DNA from: Magnetominusculus sp039908505
GTDB lineage: Bacteria > Nitrospirota > Thermodesulfovibrionia > Thermodesulfovibrionales > Magnetobacteriaceae
Direction of reading: 5' to 3'
Length of the DNA: 64,000 nt
NCBI GenBank assembly: GCA_039908505.1
Contig: JAMOAZ010000014.1
Location: 7,737-71,736, forward strand
Made by a program: the position numbers and the translations under genes. Shown one piece after another: positions 43,016 to 51,565 of the stretch (position 1 is its first letter; each line of letters starts with the position of its first letter). The notes beneath the pieces are model-generated. The model was not told the DNA's origin. It did not search any database and was given only the letters and a program-made list of their open reading frames with translations.

Positions 43016-43873
43016 CTATTTGAAATATTTATCGAGTGCTATAAATGCCAGCACCGTTACACTGATATAACCGTTCATGTTGAAGAATGCCATGTCTAGT
43101 TTGCTTAAATCCCCCGGCCTTACAAGGTTATGTTCATAGATTAAAAGCACCGCCACAATTGCCATCCCTATATAATAAACTATCCCAAGATGAAACACCA
43201 CGCCTGAGACGATTAACAATATCCACGTAAGCAGATGAAATCCGCGCGCAATATATAACGAAGTCCTGATGCCAAATCGCTGTGGAATTGAATAAAGCCC
43301 GTAACTCTTGTCAAAGTCAATATCTGCTAGTGCATAGAGTATATCAAAACCGGCAAGCCAAAACACTACAGCAGCGGGCAAAGCTGCTGCCTCCCACGAG
43401 ACACTTCCCCTGATGGCTATCCAGGCCCCAAGCGGCGCCAATGCTATCGCCACACCCAACACAATATGACAGCCCCATGTGAATCTCTTCGTATAAGAAT
43501 AGAGAAATATGACAGACAGTGCTATCGGTGAGAGTTTAAGGCACAGGGGATTTAACATATATGCCGCAACCCCAAAGACAACCGAAGACAACACTACAAA
43601 GACAGTTGCCTCGGCTGCCGAGATAACCCCTGCGGGGATTTCGCGATTTTTTGTCCGCGGGTTTTGGGCGTCTATCTTTCTGTCAACAACCCTGTTCATG
43701 CCCATGGCTGCTGAACGGGCTGCCACCATTGCTGCTGTTATCCATACTATCTTTTTAGTTTCTGGAAGCCCGTCGGCTGCTAAAATGGCAGAGGAAAAGG
43801 CAAATGGCAGTGCAAACACCGAGTGTGAGAATTTAATCATCTTCAGGTAAGTAATTACGCGTGTGCAGGTCAT
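43016..43873 (-). CDS. UbiA-family prenyltransferase
   Basis: Integral membrane enzyme with about eight TM helices, joining a polyprenyl chain to an aromatic acid. The 285 residues hold both acid-rich loops: NRVVDRKIDAQNPRTKNR (about 60-77) and DILYALADIDFDKSYGLYS (about 180-198). The MIKFSHSVFALPFAFSSAILA-like start is common in anaerobes that make menaquinone by the futalosine route (MqnP) as well as in UbiA; quinone type cannot be settled because no other quinone gene is present. It is 12 bases upstream of scpA. Confidence 0.88.
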   Translation of the reverse strand: MTCTRVITYLKMIKFSHSVFALPFAFSSAILAADGLPETKKIVWITAAMVAARSAAMGMNRVVDRKIDAQNPRTKNREIPAGVISAAEATVFVVLSSVVFGVAAYMLNPLCLKLSPIALSVIFLYSYTKRFTWGCHIVLGVAIALAPLGAWIAIRGSVSWEAAALPAAVVFWLAGFDILYALADIDFDKSYGLYSIPQRFGIRTSLYIARGFHLLTWILLIVSGVVFHLGIVYYIGMAIVAVLLIYEHNLVRPGDLSKLDMAFFNMNGYISVTVLAFIALDKYFK

Positions 43874-43885
43874 GCAGAGTGCAAG

Positions 43886-45610
43886 TTAGATTTTATTTTG
43901 CAGCCGGGCATTTTCAATTACTATTGCTGCCTCCTCTGCAAGGGCCATTGCAAAGTCTATTTCGTCACTCGTAAACACCCTTAGCTCGCTGGTCAGCAGT
44001 CTCAGGACGCCTATAGTGTCATTGTAGAGTATGAGCGGGATGGCCAGAATGCTCTTAATCCCTTCCCTCTGGGCCTCTTTGTTAAAATGTATTCGGGCAT
44101 CGCTTGCGGCGTCATAAATAGCAACCGGCTCTCCCTTTAGCGCAGTCTTTATGTTTTCCTCGAATTCTACAGAGCCTCTGCTCAGGTACTCATCGCTCAG
44201 ACCTGATGCTGCCGCAAGTTCAAGCCTCTGGGTTTTCGGGTTCAGCAGCCGTATGGTTGCCGCCTTTGTATTCATTATCTCAGGCAGTCGTGTGACAATA
44301 CGATTTAGTACCTGGCTGAAATCTGTTGTCTTTGTCCTGAGTTTTGTTATCTCCTGAAGGGTCTTTAAATAAGTTACTTCTTTATATTGTTTTTCGTACA
44401 TGGTCGCATTAACTATTGCAAGACCGCACTGTTCGGCTAAGGATGTCGTAAAAGCCACCTCTTTCTGCGTGAAATTGCGAAGCCAGCCGGTGAACAACTT
44501 AATTACACCTATGAGTTTACCCCTTGCAAGGATAGGCACGGAGAGAATACTCTTTATCCCCTCCTCTATTATGTCTTTCTTGTTTAGAACCCTGGGGTCT
44601 GTCGTAGCATCATAAATGAAGACCGGCTTATAGTTGAGTTCCTCAAGGATATTCATGTCCTTGTCCTTTAAGAATGGCAGCATAGATGCCTGAGAGTAGA
44701 GGTGATTTAAAGCCTCCATGATGTTGAGTTCCTTTCCTGTGGGGTCTTTTGCCAGGAAATCGTTGTTTAGTCCATAGGAAGCGGCAAGCTTTATCTTTTT
44801 CGTTTTCTCATCAATAAGTTTTATCGTAGCCCCTTTTACCTGAATGGCCTCCGGGATTTTCCTGACAATCATATTCAGGATTTCCTCAAGGTTCAGCGAA
44901 GAGCTTAACGCCTTAGATATCTCCTGAAATACCCTAAGGTATTCTTTCTCCTTTGAGACGATAGTCTCAAACTCCTTGGCATTCATTATCGCCATAGCGG
45001 CCTGTTCGGCGATTGCCGAGACGAATTTCATGTCCTCGTCCGAGTAGTTTCTTGGCTCTGCCGTGTACATCCTCATTATTCCGATGATGTCGTCTTTAAA
45101 CCTCAGGGGCACACTCATGATGCTTCTGATGCCTTCTTTATTTGCGGCGTGGAAATATATCGAATTCTTATCATCTGCTACATCGTATATAGAGACGGGT
45201 TTACCGGACATGGCGTCTTCTAAACTCTGGTCAAATGTCACAGCGCCCTTGTTGACATAGTCATCAGACAGTCCGAAAGATGCGGCAACGTCAAGGGTGC
45301 GTGATTTCTTGTTTATCAATCTCAATAGACATGCCTTGACATTCATTACCCTTACAATATTTGTTACTATCAGATTCAGGACTTCATCTAAAGCGATACT
45401 TGAACTTATTGCCTTGCAGATATTTTGATAACTCTCAAGATAGACCCTTTTTTGGAATATCTTCTCTGAACACTCGCCGCACATACCGTGCGTAATGTCC
45501 GCATAGCCCATCGAGTTTAGAAACTCTTCGATGGTCTGCCATGTATCGCCGTTTTTTATCTTTTTACACCAGCCACAGGTTAGAGTCAATTGTTTTTCAG
45601 TGGCTAACAT
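43886..45610 (-). CDS. Triple-GAF-domain sensor protein
   Basis: The 574 residues contain an N-terminal CGWC...CGEC zinc-knuckle-like part (12-47) and three GAF domains (about 60-225, 230-410, 415-574), each with an ARLLN/RLINKKSRTLDVAASFGLSD-like strand and a GIKSILSVPL turn. The domains are plainly related to one another, pointing to internal duplication. No kinase, cyclase or DNA-binding part follows, so it is a stand-alone ligand- or redox-sensing module. Its start overlaps the purC stop by 7 bases. Confidence 0.87.
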   Translation of the reverse strand: MLATEKQLTLTCGWCKKIKNGDTWQTIEEFLNSMGYADITHGMCGECSEKIFQKRVYLESYQNICKAISSSIALDEVLNLIVTNIVRVMNVKACLLRLINKKSRTLDVAASFGLSDDYVNKGAVTFDQSLEDAMSGKPVSIYDVADDKNSIYFHAANKEGIRSIMSVPLRFKDDIIGIMRMYTAEPRNYSDEDMKFVSAIAEQAAMAIMNAKEFETIVSKEKEYLRVFQEISKALSSSLNLEEILNMIVRKIPEAIQVKGATIKLIDEKTKKIKLAASYGLNNDFLAKDPTGKELNIMEALNHLYSQASMLPFLKDKDMNILEELNYKPVFIYDATTDPRVLNKKDIIEEGIKSILSVPILARGKLIGVIKLFTGWLRNFTQKEVAFTTSLAEQCGLAIVNATMYEKQYKEVTYLKTLQEITKLRTKTTDFSQVLNRIVTRLPEIMNTKAATIRLLNPKTQRLELAAASGLSDEYLSRGSVEFEENIKTALKGEPVAIYDAASDARIHFNKEAQREGIKSILAIPLILYNDTIGVLRLLTSELRVFTSDEIDFAMALAEEAAIVIENARLQNKI

Positions 45611-46512
45611 GTTAATATCTCAAGTATCTCTTTATATCTTAGCGCCGTCTTTGCTATGATTTCCCCAGGGAGCTTAGGCCCAGGATAATCCTGATTCCAG
45701 TCCAAGGTCAGCAGGTAATCCCGGACGATTTGCTTGTCGAAACTCTCTTGTGCCCTGCCAGGGGCATAGTCTTTAAGCGGCCAGAAGCGCGATGAGTCAG
45801 GGGTTAATACCTCATCAATCAGGATTGGTTCACCGTCTATAATGCCGAACTCAAATTTCGTGTCGGCAATTATAATGCCCTTGCTGAGGGCATAGTCAAC
45901 TGCCTTGTTGTATATTGCAAGGCTTAGATTTTTTATCTTTCCGGCAATATCGGCTCCAACTATAGAGACGGCCTCATCGAAAGAGATATTTACATCGTGC
46001 CCTTTTTCGGCCTTTGTGCTTGGCGTAAAAATGGGTTCGGGGAGCCTCTCTGATTCTTTTAATCCACCGGGCAGCTTAATCGCACACACTGTGCCATCCC
46101 TCTTATATTCCTTCCATGCCGACCCTGAGATATAACCCCTGACAATACATTCCACCTCAAGGGGGCTTGCCTTTTTAACAAGCATTGTTCTGTTAGCAAG
46201 GATTTCCTTATACCTTTGACAGGCGTCTGGGAAGGCACTTACATCTGTTGTAACGATGTGATTTTCAACTATTGATTTAACATAGGAAAACCAGAAGGCA
46301 GAAACAGCGGTAAGCACTTCGCCTTTTGAAGGGATGCCGTCTGGAAGCACAACGTCAAAGGCAGACAGCCTGTCTGTTGCGACTAAGAGGAGGTGCTGTC
46401 CAAGATCATAGATGTCCCGTACCTTACCTCTTTTGACAAGCTGTAAGTCAGGAAACTCTGTATTTAACACAACATTTTTATTCATAGCATCCATATTATC
46501 CAAGTGTAACAT
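45604..46512 (-). CDS. purC: Phosphoribosylaminoimidazole-succinocarboxamide synthase
   Basis: Purine pathway ligase joining aspartate to CAIR. The 302 residues are the longer single-domain form, with KRGKVRDIYDLG at the N-terminus, VECIVRGYISGSAWKEY (about 97-113), and DTKFEFGI and DEVLTPDSSRFW (about 224-240). The ATG at 46512 and an ATG nine codons later (46485) are both possible; neither has a strong ribosome site. Other pur genes are absent. Confidence 0.95.
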   Translation of the reverse strand: MLHLDNMDAMNKNVVLNTEFPDLQLVKRGKVRDIYDLGQHLLLVATDRLSAFDVVLPDGIPSKGEVLTAVSAFWFSYVKSIVENHIVTTDVSAFPDACQRYKEILANRTMLVKKASPLEVECIVRGYISGSAWKEYKRDGTVCAIKLPGGLKESERLPEPIFTPSTKAEKGHDVNISFDEAVSIVGADIAGKIKNLSLAIYNKAVDYALSKGIIIADTKFEFGIIDGEPILIDEVLTPDSSRFWPLKDYAPGRAQESFDKQIVRDYLLTLDWNQDYPGPKLPGEIIAKTALRYKEILEILTC

Positions 46513-46714
46513 TTATCACAGCGTTGTTTGTTAAGCAACATCATTTCTGCCTTTAGTATAATAATCGGACACACTAATGTCAACATAATAATCGTCATTA
46601 TTTCGGCCATGCACCTCTTTTTTTTCACACCGGCTGCCGCGCATTAGTCATCTTGTTAGCTGTTGATTAAAATTTGTCATTTAAAGTAGAATTATTCAGA
46701 CGAGGTGCTAACGA

Positions 46715-47530
46715 ATGTCTGTTATAACTATAAGTAATCAGCCCTATAGTAGAGGCAGGGAGATAGCCGAAGCGGTTGCCGCTAAAACAGGCACTGAACT
46801 GTTAACCGTTGAGCAGATTACCGCCCATGCCGCAGAGGAATATCAAGTATCCCCTGAGCAGATAAGACATGCCTGTGAAAGCCCGCTGACCCCGATGACA
46901 ATGTATGGAACGTCATTGGAGGAAAGATACAGGTATTTGGCATACTATGAGGCAGCCCTTATGCGCTTCCTGCTGAGGGATAACATCGTGTTTTGTGGCT
47001 TTGCCGGGCGTGTGTTATTAGAATGTATCTCCCACATTTTTAAGACATATGTATCGTCAAGCCTTGTGGACAGAGCCAGTGTCAGAGCTGCCAGGGAAAA
47101 TATTTCACAAAAAGCGGCTGAAGAACAAATCATTAAGGAGTACAACGCACACAAGAAACTGATAAAGACGCTCTATAAATTTGAGGTTGACAATCCAAAA
47201 CTCTACGACATGGTGCTGAATATCGGGCAAATCACTGTGGAAGACGCCATTGAGATTATCACCACAACATCCCAGAGCAGACGTTTTCAGCCTATGACAT
47301 ACTCGACTGCCACTGCCAAAAACACAGCGCTGATGTACAGGGTGCGCGCATCGCTCATACACATAGACCCAAACGTCAGCGTGTGTTATGAATGCAGCAG
47401 CCTGATAATACACAGCCGTGCTATCAAAGGTGAAAAACAAAAGCGCACTGCTGCAATAAAATCTCAATTAAAGTCTATACCCGAAGCGGCAGTGGCAGAG
47501 ATAATAATTACCGAGGATTTCACTAAGTAA
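46715..47530 (+). CDS. Cytidylate-kinase-like protein with degenerate P-loop
   Basis: The 271 residues resemble the cytidylate kinase-like family (PF13189-type): VITISNQPYSRGREIAEAVAAKTG aligns with the usual ITISRQ-G-GGR-IA start. The GxGxxGKS/T loop is lost (SNQPYSRGR), so ATP binding is doubtful. A later VFCGFAGRVLLE and RASVRAARENISQKAAEEQI segment match the lid and base region. The C-terminal 80 residues are unusual. It may act as a ligand-binding or regulatory relative rather than a kinase. It precedes scpB. Confidence 0.7.
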   Translation: MSVITISNQPYSRGREIAEAVAAKTGTELLTVEQITAHAAEEYQVSPEQIRHACESPLTPMTMYGTSLEERYRYLAYYEAALMRFLLRDNIVFCGFAGRVLLECISHIFKTYVSSSLVDRASVRAARENISQKAAEEQIIKEYNAHKKLIKTLYKFEVDNPKLYDMVLNIGQITVEDAIEIITTTSQSRRFQPMTYSTATAKNTALMYRVRASLIHIDPNVSVCYECSSLIIHSRAIKGEKQKRTAAIKSQLKSIPEAAVAEIIITEDFTK

Positions 47531-47566
47531 AAAGTATCCTCGTCTCTGAGGATATGCTTAAGACAC

Positions 47567-48091
47567 GTGGAAAAATCAGAACAAATAGCGGTTATTGAGG
47601 CCCTGCTTTTCGTAGCCGGAGATTCCCTCTCGAGCGCCGATATAAAGCGACTTACAGGGTTTTCGGACGAAGAGACCGCCGGTGCCATTGCTGCACTCAT
47701 ATCACGTTATAGAAATACCGGCGGCGGCTTAATGATTGCTGAACTAGCCGGTGGCTATCAAATGGTTACCAACCCCTCGTGCGCAGAGTGGATTAAGAAT
47801 TTAAAGAAATCCAAATCATCTGGAAAACTCTCCATCGCCGCCCTTGAGACCCTGGCGCTTGTCGCCTATAAGCAGCCTATCACAAAGGTGGAAATAGAAG
47901 AGCTGCGAAGTGTAAGTTCAGACTGGACAATCAAGGTATTGCTTGAGCGTGACCTGATTAAAATCGCCGGAAGAAAAGACGCCCCCGGAAAACCCCTCAT
48001 CTTTGCCACAACAAAAGAATTCCTTAAATACTTTGGCCTGAAGAATTTATCAGACTTGCCTACGCTTAAGGAATTCACTAAAGAAGAATAA
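47567..48091 (+). CDS. scpB: Segregation and condensation protein B
   Basis: Winged-helix partner of ScpA in the SMC complex. The 174 residues from a GTG at 47567 contain two winged helices, with IEALLFVAGDSLSSADIKRL in the first and the hallmark LETLALVAYKQPITKVEIEELR (about 101-122) and RDLIKIAGRKDAPGKPLIF in the second. It converges on aroD, separated by a perfect palindrome. Confidence 0.95.
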   Translation: MEKSEQIAVIEALLFVAGDSLSSADIKRLTGFSDEETAGAIAALISRYRNTGGGLMIAELAGGYQMVTNPSCAEWIKNLKKSKSSGKLSIAALETLALVAYKQPITKVEIEELRSVSSDWTIKVLLERDLIKIAGRKDAPGKPLIFATTKEFLKYFGLKNLSDLPTLKEFTKEE

Positions 48092-48110
48092 CGGGCGACT
48101 CTAAAACCCC

Positions 48111-48132
48111 CAGGGCAAATGCATTTGCCCTG
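48111..48132. terminator. 22-base perfect palindrome between scpB and aroD
   Basis: CAGGGCAAATG and its exact complement sit back to back, and both sides carry CTAAAACCCC as a direct repeat. It fills the gap between the converging scpB and aroD genes and abuts the aroD stop. A bidirectional terminator is the simplest reading; with no loop spacer the hairpin would open at the centre. Confidence 0.6.
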
Positions 48133-48834
48133 CTAAAACCCCTGATAATACTTCTTGACCTCATCAATTGATAATTGCCCTGGGGCAGTTACTGTCTCTA
48201 ATGAGGCAAACGTAAAGAGCGAGCCAATAAGCGGCAGAAATATTCTGGAGGCCATCCCCTTATCCCCCATAGCAATACTAACGACGGGCTTATGGTCTAA
48301 TGTAAAAGCAGTAAGCCTCTTTATATCGTCCATGCCGTTTGGTGTCACAGCTATTTTCACTATGCGTGCGCCTATGTGTCTGCCTTGTTCATACACCTCC
48401 TCAAGCTTTCTCTCATCGGGGGTTTGAGCAAAGTTGTGATATGAGGTGATGAGCGTCTTACTGTGTTTATTGGTTAAGGCAGCGATGTTCGGCGCTATGT
48501 CAGACTCTACCTCTATATCAACGGCATCAGTAAGGTCAATAATATAGGAGAAGATTCCTGTCCTATCTTCATCGGCAATTGCTGCCGCCCCACCCTCTTC
48601 TTTTGACCTGCATGTGGCTATGACCGGTACGCCCCTGAATTTACCTTTAAAGGTCTTAAAAATATCCTGTACGTATGAGATACTCAGGTCTGAAAACATG
48701 TCGATTCTCAGCTCTGCAATATCAGCCCCGCGTAGTGTCTTTATGGATAACACATCTGCATCGTTAAGAGGAACTGCAATCTGTGGTCTTTCCTGAGGGC
48801 TAAGGGACAGGCCGCCTATTTTAATGTGCTGCAT
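48133..48834 (-). CDS. aroD: 3-dehydroquinate dehydratase, type I
   Basis: Shikimate pathway enzyme forming 3-dehydroshikimate through a lysine Schiff base. The 233 residues are the type I barrel length, with ADIAELRIDMF (near 34), VIATCRSKEEGG (about 72), LITSYHNFAQTPDE (catalytic His) and IVKIAVTPN (Schiff-base Lys), then SIAMGDKGMASRIF. The stop region overlaps the palindrome. It starts 4 bases after the HD-GYP gene. Confidence 0.95.
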   Translation of the reverse strand: MQHIKIGGLSLSPQERPQIAVPLNDADVLSIKTLRGADIAELRIDMFSDLSISYVQDIFKTFKGKFRGVPVIATCRSKEEGGAAAIADEDRTGIFSYIIDLTDAVDIEVESDIAPNIAALTNKHSKTLITSYHNFAQTPDERKLEEVYEQGRHIGARIVKIAVTPNGMDDIKRLTAFTLDHKPVVSIAMGDKGMASRIFLPLIGSLFTFASLETVTAPGQLSIDEVKKYYQGF

Positions 48835-48838
48835 AAGA

Positions 48839-50146
48839 TCACACGCCTTGCAGGGTGCTTAAACAAGTTTCTGACAGGGAGTCGTTATTTTTTAGGTTCT
48901 CGTATTCTCCTTTTACAATCTTCTGAACGTCCTGCCTAAGCTCATTTAAATAATTGAAATTAGCCGTAGCCGTCTTTATGATTTCCCTGTCGAGGACATT
49001 ATTGCTGCCAAGAGATTCAAGCAAAGACAGTGCCGTGTCTTTGTCCATCCCTTTTCTGTATGGCCTGTCCTCGGAGATTGCTGTAAGCACATCGGCCACA
49101 GCCATTATTCTTGAGCCAATGGGCAGGCTGTCACCCTTGAGATGAAATGGATAGCCTGTGGCGTCCATTTTCTCGTGATGAAACGATGCCCACATGTTAA
49201 TCGTCTCCAATCCCTTTACCGATTCAAGTATCCTGTAGGAGAAATAAACATGGCTCTTCATGACGTTCATCTGTTCATCATTGAGTTTTGCAGGCTTTTC
49301 CAACAGCTCAGTCGGCACGGCCAGCTTTCCGATGTCATGTAAATGTCCGGCTATCGCCATTAGTCTGCACTCTAAGGAGGAGAAGCCGATAAATCTTGAC
49401 AGCGCCCTGGCAACTGCGCTGACCCCTGCCGAGTGTACCGCTGTGAACTCACTCCTGAAGTCGATTATATGGCTGAAGAGCCTTGCTGTCTCCTCAAGTT
49501 CGTCTATGTTTAGTTCTTTTTCGGGGAGGACTTCCCTGTTTAATATTAGTTCTTCAAGTTCGGAATATGTCGCATCAAACCAAAAACATTCCTTCTCAGA
49601 AATATCTGCAAATACCTCGACAAGACGTGGGTCAAAAAGTATATTCGAGCGGCTCATTATCGCCTTGACGATAGTGTCTTTTTGATTTAACACCTCGGTG
49701 TTTTTATTTAATAATATCTCGATTCTGTCGGCTAGATGTATTATATGAGCGCCGATATGGACTTTCTCTTCGCCCGAATAGTACCCCCTTCCCTCCTCCC
49801 ATCTGATGTGATGATGGCGTACTATCGGCGCGATATTACTCAATACTGCGAAGTCCTTCATCAGTGAGTAGCCCTTTTCAGAATGTTCAAAGGGATTTTT
49901 GATGTCGTACTCGGCAATCATATGTTTTTCACGCAGTGAAAACACCCCAATATCGTGAAGGGTTGCGGCTATAAAAATGTCTTTTCGCACCTTAAGCGAA
50001 AGCCCGTATGCCTTAGCTATGTCGTCTGCTATAATGGAAACCCTCAGGTGGTGGTTTGACAGCGTCTTATCAACAATATCAAGGGTCTTGGAAAATGTAG
50101 TCAGCAACGTCCCAAGTTTGACCTTCATGTTAGAAAGAATGTCCAC
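48839..50146 (-). CDS. Tandem HD-domain protein with C-terminal HD-GYP (probable c-di-GMP phosphodiesterase)
   Basis: The 435 residues contain two metal-dependent phosphohydrolase units. The first (about 30-200) has AATLHDIGVFSL and IVRHHHIRWEEGRGYY. The second (about 235-410) has the GHLHDIGKLAVP signature, an HHEKMDATGYPF motif (GYP) and ADVLTAISEDRPYRKGM. The second domain retains the residues needed to cut cyclic di-GMP. There is no sensor domain. It lies 29 bases from the divergent permease start, so the two promoters must overlap coding sequence. Confidence 0.9.
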   Translation of the reverse strand: MDILSNMKVKLGTLLTTFSKTLDIVDKTLSNHHLRVSIIADDIAKAYGLSLKVRKDIFIAATLHDIGVFSLREKHMIAEYDIKNPFEHSEKGYSLMKDFAVLSNIAPIVRHHHIRWEEGRGYYSGEEKVHIGAHIIHLADRIEILLNKNTEVLNQKDTIVKAIMSRSNILFDPRLVEVFADISEKECFWFDATYSELEELILNREVLPEKELNIDELEETARLFSHIIDFRSEFTAVHSAGVSAVARALSRFIGFSSLECRLMAIAGHLHDIGKLAVPTELLEKPAKLNDEQMNVMKSHVYFSYRILESVKGLETINMWASFHHEKMDATGYPFHLKGDSLPIGSRIMAVADVLTAISEDRPYRKGMDKDTALSLLESLGSNNVLDREIIKTATANFNYLNELRQDVQKIVKGEYENLKNNDSLSETCLSTLQGV

Positions 50147-50175
50147 ACTTCATTATATCATATGTACAGGTAAAA

Positions 50176-51552
50176 ATGCTAACATTAACTGTTATGAATC
50201 AGATGGCTTCACATGAATTAGTCAGCGGCCTTTTTGATTTTTGGGCTGCTGTGGTCATATTTGTTATCGCCTATGTGCTGATTATCTCTGAGAAGGTTCA
50301 TAAGACAGTTACGGCCATATTTGCGGCTTCACTTATGCTGATACTTAGGGTGTTAACACAGCACGAGGCATTTCACATGGAGTCGCTGGGTGTGGACTGG
50401 AACGTCATATTTGTCCTTGTCTCTATGATGATAATAATAAACATCATGAGACCAACGGGGGTGTTTGAGTACATTGCCATAAAGAGCGCCAGGCTTGGCA
50501 GGGGTGAGCCGGTACGAATAATGATTATACTAACTGTCGTAACGGCAGTGTTGAGCGCCCTTTTGGATAACGTGACCACAGTACTCTTGATAGCCCCGGT
50601 AACGATACTGATTGCTGATGCCCTTGGCGTTGACCCCGTGCCATATCTCATTATGGAGGCAGCGGCATCAAACATAGGAGGTACTGCCACGCTTATAGGT
50701 GACCCACCAAACATTATGATTGCATCAAAGGCACATCTCAGTTTTATGGATTTTATCATACACCTGACCCCTGTTGTAGTTATCATGATGGCCGTGCTGG
50801 TTTTATTAATAAAGATAGTCTTTAGCCGGAGGCTCCATACGACAGACGAACAAAGGCAGACAATCCTTGATATGAACGAGGACAAGGCCATAAAGGACCC
50901 TGTGATGCTGAGGAAATCTGTCTTTGTGCTGGCGCTGGTGTTGGTTGGCTTCATTTTTCATGGGGCGCTTAAATACGAACCAGCAACGGTGGCGCTTTTC
51001 GGGGCGGGCCTACTCATGCTGCTATCAAACACTAAAAACCCGCACCATCTACTGGCTGAGATAGAGTGGCCTGTAATATTCTTTTTCATAGGATTATTTA
51101 TCATCGTGGGCGGCGTAGTAAAGGTGGGCCTGATTAAAATGATGTCAACTGAAGCGCTTGCCCTAACTCATGGCAATATGTTTAAAACAAGTATGATAGT
51201 GCTGTGGTTTTCGGCAGTTGCCTCGGCGATAGTTGATAATATACCGTACACAGCCGCCATGAACCCGCTCATAGTTAATATGGCTGAACAGTTGTGGCCC
51301 GGGCAGCACGGGACTGAACTCTTACACAACAAGGAACTGATGCCGGTATGGTGGTCACTTGCACTTGGGGCATGTCTTGGTGGCAATGGGACCTCTATTG
51401 GGGCATCAGCTAATGTCATTGTCGTAGGGATGGCAGAGCGCGCGGGGAGAAAGATTACATTTTTCAGATTTTTTATCTACGGCTTTCCCATTATGCTCTT
51501 AACCGTGCTGATTTCTAACCTATATATCTGGCTCAGGTATTATGTCCTGTGA
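50176..51552 (+). CDS. ArsB/NhaD-type (ion transporter superfamily) permease
   Basis: The 458 residues have about eleven TM helices arranged as two inverted halves. Landmarks are LSALLDNVTTVLLIAPVTILIAD (about 115-137) and the second-half VDNIPYTAAMNPLIVNMAEQLWPG, with GGTATLIGDPPN at about 170-181 and GGNGTSIGASANVI at 408-421, the two re-entrant motifs of the ArsB/NhaD/CitT group. The NhaD-like sodium/proton antiport function is likely; arsenite or dicarboxylates are alternatives. It overlaps the next gene's first ATG. Confidence 0.9.
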   Translation: MLTLTVMNQMASHELVSGLFDFWAAVVIFVIAYVLIISEKVHKTVTAIFAASLMLILRVLTQHEAFHMESLGVDWNVIFVLVSMMIIINIMRPTGVFEYIAIKSARLGRGEPVRIMIILTVVTAVLSALLDNVTTVLLIAPVTILIADALGVDPVPYLIMEAAASNIGGTATLIGDPPNIMIASKAHLSFMDFIIHLTPVVVIMMAVLVLLIKIVFSRRLHTTDEQRQTILDMNEDKAIKDPVMLRKSVFVLALVLVGFIFHGALKYEPATVALFGAGLLMLLSNTKNPHHLLAEIEWPVIFFFIGLFIIVGGVVKVGLIKMMSTEALALTHGNMFKTSMIVLWFSAVASAIVDNIPYTAAMNPLIVNMAEQLWPGQHGTELLHNKELMPVWWSLALGACLGGNGTSIGASANVIVVGMAERAGRKITFFRFFIYGFPIMLLTVLISNLYIWLRYYVL

Positions 51553-51565
51553 GGAGATAAAAAAA

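Noticed and set aside
50373..50954. Minus-strand open frame over the permease
   Set aside because: It is a mirror of a hydrophobic coding sequence, rich in Ile/Ser/Thr, and the permease motifs are certain.
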